Source: Hyphomicrobiales bacterium
GTDB taxonomy: Bacteria > Pseudomonadota > Alphaproteobacteria > Rhizobiales > Rhizobiaceae
DNA length: 64,000 nt
Assembly (NCBI GenBank): GCA_900466605.1
Contig: UBMU01000016.1
Location: 248,001-312,000 of the forward strand
Direction of reading: 5' to 3'
Shown here: positions 61,052-64,000 of the stretch, one piece after another
Layout: every line of letters starts with the position of its first letter
How positions within the stretch are numbered: position 1 is the first letter of the stretch
Translations under genes and position numbers: made by a program
Notes under the pieces: generated by a model
What the model saw: the letters and a program-made list of their open reading frames with translations, nothing else
Database searches by the model: none
What the model was told of the DNA's origin: nothing

Positions 61052-62221
61052 TTAGAAATTGATGGCCGCATAGAACATGGCAAAAAGCCCGTCCATGAGG
61101 ATAACGACGAAGATCGCCTTCACCACGGCCGCGGTAACGTGCTGGCCAAGCGACTCAGCACTGCCGCCTACCTTTAAGCCCTCGACCGCAGCAACGATAC
61201 CAATAACCAGCGCCATGAATGGTGCCTTAATCATCCCGGACAGGACCGTCGACAACGTGATCGCTTCATGCAGGCGGGAGATGAAGTTGGCGAAGGTAAT
61301 CCCCGAATAGCCCCATGCCACGACCGCAGCACCGAAGAGCGAGGCAAAATTCGCGATGACGGTCAACAGCGGTAGCGCCACGGTCAGGGCAACCAGTCGC
61401 GGGAAGATGAGAACCCCAACGGGATTGAGTCCCATCACCTTCAACGCATCCACTTCCTCGCGCATCTTCATCGAGCCGATCTCGGCGGTGATGGCGCTGC
61501 CGGACCGACCGGCGATCATGATTGCGGTCAGAAGCACCCCGATTTCTCGAAGCTGCAGAATGCCGACAAGGTCAACGACGAAGACTTCCGCGCCGAAATA
61601 GCGGAGCTGAAAGGCGCCCTGCTGCGCGATAATCGCACCGATCAGGAACGACATCAGCAATATGATCGGCACGGCACGCACGCCCATGTGGTCGATCTGG
61701 TTGACGATCGATGCCGGCGAGACGCCGCTGCCGCGCCCGAATTTCATCTGTGCGCCGCGGACAGCGGATCCAAGAATATACATCGCAGCCGCAAGGTTGT
61801 TCCAGAGATCGAAGGTGATCCTGCCGACCGGTGCGAAGATCCGCTCTCCCCAGGTTGGACTACGCTGTGGCTCCTGCTCGGGCTGCGGCGGCTCTTCGGA
61901 AAACTCCGCGATCATTTCGTCGATATGCGCGTTGCTGCCTTCGAAGTGTACGGTGCCACCGACACCTTCCACCTGCTTCTTCAGCCGGCAGAGCAGCCAG
62001 ACACCCGCCGTGTCGATATCCGTCACACCGGAAAGGTCGAGGGTCACCTCACCGCCGCGGCCGGCTGTGAGTCTCTCGAAGTCGCGCAGAACCAGATGCA
62101 GGTTGGCGCTTCGCCAATTCCCCTCGATATGAACGAGCTGTCCCGAGCCATGGGTCTGTTCGTCCACATGCAGTGAGGCGGCGTTACGGGTTTCGGACTT
62201 CAAAACGCTTGTGTCTTTCAA
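61052..62221 (-). CDS. mlaE: STAS-MlaE fusion permease
   Basis: A 389-residue protein combining an N-terminal STAS domain (about 15-115; LDLSGVTDIDTAGVWLL is the anti-sigma-antagonist-like strand) with a MlaE permease (about 135-389). In E. coli the STAS part is the separate MlaB. Start is TTG at 62221, with a stop two codons upstream and no clear ribosome-binding site. Confidence 0.93.
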   Translation of the reverse strand: MKDTSVLKSETRNAASLHVDEQTHGSGQLVHIEGNWRSANLHLVLRDFERLTAGRGGEVTLDLSGVTDIDTAGVWLLCRLKKQVEGVGGTVHFEGSNAHIDEMIAEFSEEPPQPEQEPQRSPTWGERIFAPVGRITFDLWNNLAAAMYILGSAVRGAQMKFGRGSGVSPASIVNQIDHMGVRAVPIILLMSFLIGAIIAQQGAFQLRYFGAEVFVVDLVGILQLREIGVLLTAIMIAGRSGSAITAEIGSMKMREEVDALKVMGLNPVGVLIFPRLVALTVALPLLTVIANFASLFGAAVVAWGYSGITFANFISRLHEAITLSTVLSGMIKAPFMALVIGIVAAVEGLKVGGSAESLGQHVTAAVVKAIFVVILMDGLFAMFYAAINF

Positions 62222-62320
62222 GGCTTACGGCGACATTGCCGACTCGCGAACTGGCGGTTCGCCGCTTCGGATCAATATACCCAAGCCACACCAAATTTCC
62301 ATGCGCGCAGGATTGCAAAT

Positions 62321-63304
62321 ATGCCACGGTCACTTGAAATTCAGACTGAAACCTTCCCGATTGCCGGTACGTTTACGATCTCGCGCGGCGCCAAAACGTC
62401 AGCGGACGTGATCCTCTGCACAATCCGGGCACATGGCATGGTCGGCCGGGGCGAATGCGTTCCCTATCGCCGCTATGGCGAGACCATGGAAAGCGTCGCA
62501 GCACAGATCGAAGCTGCGAGGCCACTGATCGAAGCTGGCCTGACGCGCCAGGAACTGCAGCGTGCAATGCCGCCGGGCGCCGCACGAAATGCGGTGGACT
62601 GCGCCCTCTGGGATCTCGACGCCAAGGACTCTGGCACCTCTGTCATGAAGAGCTTGGGCTTCACCGGCCCACATCCGTTGACAACGGCCTTCACGATCTC
62701 ACTCGGGGAACCTGATGTCATGGCCGCCCAAACGCGTGCGAACGCCGGTCGAGCTCTGCTGAAAGTCAAGGTCGGCACCGGCGACGACGAAAGCCGCATT
62801 CGCGCAGTTCGCAAGGCTGCACCGGATGCCGCAATCATTCTTGATGCCAACGAAGGCTGGCCTGAGGAAACGCTGGAGCATCATCTTCGCATCGCTGCCG
62901 AGGCGGGTATCGCCTTGGTGGAGCAGCCACTGCCTGCAGGCAAGGACGAACTTCTGGCGGAAATCAGCCGGCCCCTGCTCGTCTGTGCAGATGAGAGCGT
63001 CCACCATACCGGAGACCTTGCAAGCCTTCGCGACCGCTACGACGCGATCAACATCAAGCTCGACAAGACTGGCGGCCTCACCGAGGCGCTTGCAATGAAG
63101 AAAGAAGCACAGCGCCTTGATTTCAAGGTCATGGTCGGCTGCATGGTCGGCACGTCGCTGGCAATGGCACCAGCCGTTCTACTGGCCCAGGATGCCGAGT
63201 TCGTCGACCTCGACGGACCGCTGCTCCTTGCTCGCGACCGCGAGCCGGGGCTACGTTACGCTGCCTCTCTCGTCTGGCCGCCGGAAACGAGCCTCTGGGG
63301 CTGA
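62321..63304 (+). CDS. L-Ala-D/L-Glu-type dipeptide epimerase
   Basis: An enolase-superfamily enzyme of the YcjG/AEE class (327 residues) that epimerises dipeptides from murein recycling. KVK (K148/K150), D175 in ILDANEGW, E201 in LVEQPL, D224 in CADES and K246 in NIKLDKTGG complete the acid-base and metal site. AGGA lies nine bases before the ATG. It is divergent from mlaE and overlaps the convergent MFS gene by 49 bases. Confidence 0.92.
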   Translation: MPRSLEIQTETFPIAGTFTISRGAKTSADVILCTIRAHGMVGRGECVPYRRYGETMESVAAQIEAARPLIEAGLTRQELQRAMPPGAARNAVDCALWDLDAKDSGTSVMKSLGFTGPHPLTTAFTISLGEPDVMAAQTRANAGRALLKVKVGTGDDESRIRAVRKAAPDAAIILDANEGWPEETLEHHLRIAAEAGIALVEQPLPAGKDELLAEISRPLLVCADESVHHTGDLASLRDRYDAINIKLDKTGGLTEALAMKKEAQRLDFKVMVGCMVGTSLAMAPAVLLAQDAEFVDLDGPLLLARDREPGLRYAASLVWPPETSLWG

Positions 63305-63999
63305 AGGTAGTAAGCCACGATGACGAGGCCCAGGCCAGCCAGGGCAACCAGCGCCATGATGTAGTAGCTTGCCAACCCGAGCGACGCGTAGATATAGCCG
63401 GATGCGATCGTCATCAGCCCCATGAACATGCCGTTGTAGAAGAAATAGGCGCCCTGCGCCGACGACTCCTGGGTTTCCTGCACCGAGGCGACGATTCGCC
63501 TCTGCACGCCGGTATGCACGAAGGCATAGGTGCAGGAATGCATGCACTGAAGCAGAAAGAAGCCCCAAAACCCCCAATGCATCGGAAACAGGACCCAGCG
63601 ACACACGCTGACCGCCGCACCGAAGCGAATCAACGTCCAGGCGCTAAATCGGCGAGCCAATCGACGGGACAGAAAGAATACCGTCACTTCGGCCGCGACG
63701 CCGGCACTCCAAAGGACGGCAATCTGCGTGCCGGAAAAGCCGAGATCACGCCAGTAGAGCGACGCGAAGGCCTGCAGGACCGCGTGGCTCGACTGCTGGA
63801 TTGCGACGCCGATCAGCAAAGCAAGCAGATGCGGCTGACGCAGGGAACTGCCGGTCGCGGCAGAGATGTCGACGGGCGTTCCACGCCTGCGCGTCGGGCC
63901 TATTCGTGGGCAGTAGATCGCCATCACCACCGTTGTCACGAATCCGAAGGTCATCACCGGCAACACCATCTCGCCGCCCCAATGGCCGATCAACTGCCC
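63256..63999 (-). CDS. MFS transporter of the phenylpropionate type (partial)
   Basis: The C-terminal 247 residues of a major facilitator protein cut by the window edge; the true start lies beyond 64000. About seven transmembrane segments remain. HGFWGFFLLQ-like and MHSCTYAFVHTGVQRRI sequences resemble HcaT-like (3-phenylpropionate) transporters; the substrate is not proven. Its stop lies inside the epimerase gene. Confidence 0.8.
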   Translation of the reverse strand, partial: GQLIGHWGGEMVLPVMTFGFVTTVVMAIYCPRIGPTRRRGTPVDISAATGSSLRQPHLLALLIGVAIQQSSHAVLQAFASLYWRDLGFSGTQIAVLWSAGVAAEVTVFFLSRRLARRFSAWTLIRFGAAVSVCRWVLFPMHWGFWGFFLLQCMHSCTYAFVHTGVQRRIVASVQETQESSAQGAYFFYNGMFMGLMTIASGYIYASLGLASYYIMALVALAGLGLVIVAYYLQPQRLVSGGQTREAA

Positions 64000-64000
64000 G

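Overview
The window looks like a chromosomal segment of a Rhizobiales alphaproteobacterium, most likely Ensifer/Sinorhizobium or a close relative. The reasons are the high GC content, the gene order (purC-purS-purQ with purL nearby, icd/alaS/recA/cckA/dksA close together), a CckA phosphorelay kinase, a giant growth-pole-ring-type protein restricted to polar-growing Rhizobiales, and a DksA with a degenerate zinc finger. The genus is an inference; no 16S or plasmid marker is present. I see no insertion sequence, prophage, CRISPR array, rRNA or tRNA gene. The segment reads as core chromosome.

Layout. 1-4.3 kb: a DUF2189 membrane protein, a small serine hydrolase, a 29-residue membrane peptide and a PAS-PAS-GGDEF-EAL protein. 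4.5-11.4 kb: de novo purine synthesis (purC, purS, a small coiled-coil gene, purQ, later purL), interrupted by a lipoprotein and a divergent DUF1127 / MocR-type regulator pair, then a BolA gene. 11.4-16.5 kb: a membrane-anchored hydrolase, grxD, two tandem Bcr/CflA-type exporters and a LysE-type exporter. 16.6-24.7 kb, all on the minus strand: an inositol-monophosphatase-family gene, ttcA, glsA, rpsD, phoA with a PHO-box-like site, a HerA-like ATPase and an MFS protein. 24.8-32.6 kb: murI-trmJ-FUSC, a secreted protein, icd, GNAT, GST and an AraC/GyrI-like regulator. 32.7-43.2 kb: alaS, recA with SOS-like boxes, the pseudouridine pair psuK-psuG, cckA, a FliO-like gene and dksA. 43.5-50.5 kb: sixA, ycjX-ycjF, folP-folB-folK, a DUF922 protein, a candidate small RNA and an adrenodoxin-type ferredoxin. 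50.7-64 kb: a lone Hpt protein, a CtrA-box-rich intergenic region, the 2170-residue growth pole ring protein, a complete Mla/MCE lipid-transport operon, a dipeptide epimerase and the 3' part of a second MFS gene.

How the genes work together. Several themes recur: purine synthesis; tRNA and translation (alaS, rpsD, ttcA, trmJ); folate synthesis; envelope construction and polarity (growth pole ring, Mla system, murI, epimerase); and cell-cycle phosphorelay (CckA, a free Hpt protein, SixA, CtrA-like boxes). The most interesting non-ordinary items are the intergenic small-RNA candidate at about 50027-50168, with a perfect 9-bp hairpin, an anti-Shine-Dalgarno loop and a strong terminator; the CtrA-box cluster between the Hpt gene and the growth-pole-ring gene; and the 44/22-residue repeat architecture of that giant protein. 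I found no clear new defence or biosynthetic system. Most of the window is ordinary core genome.
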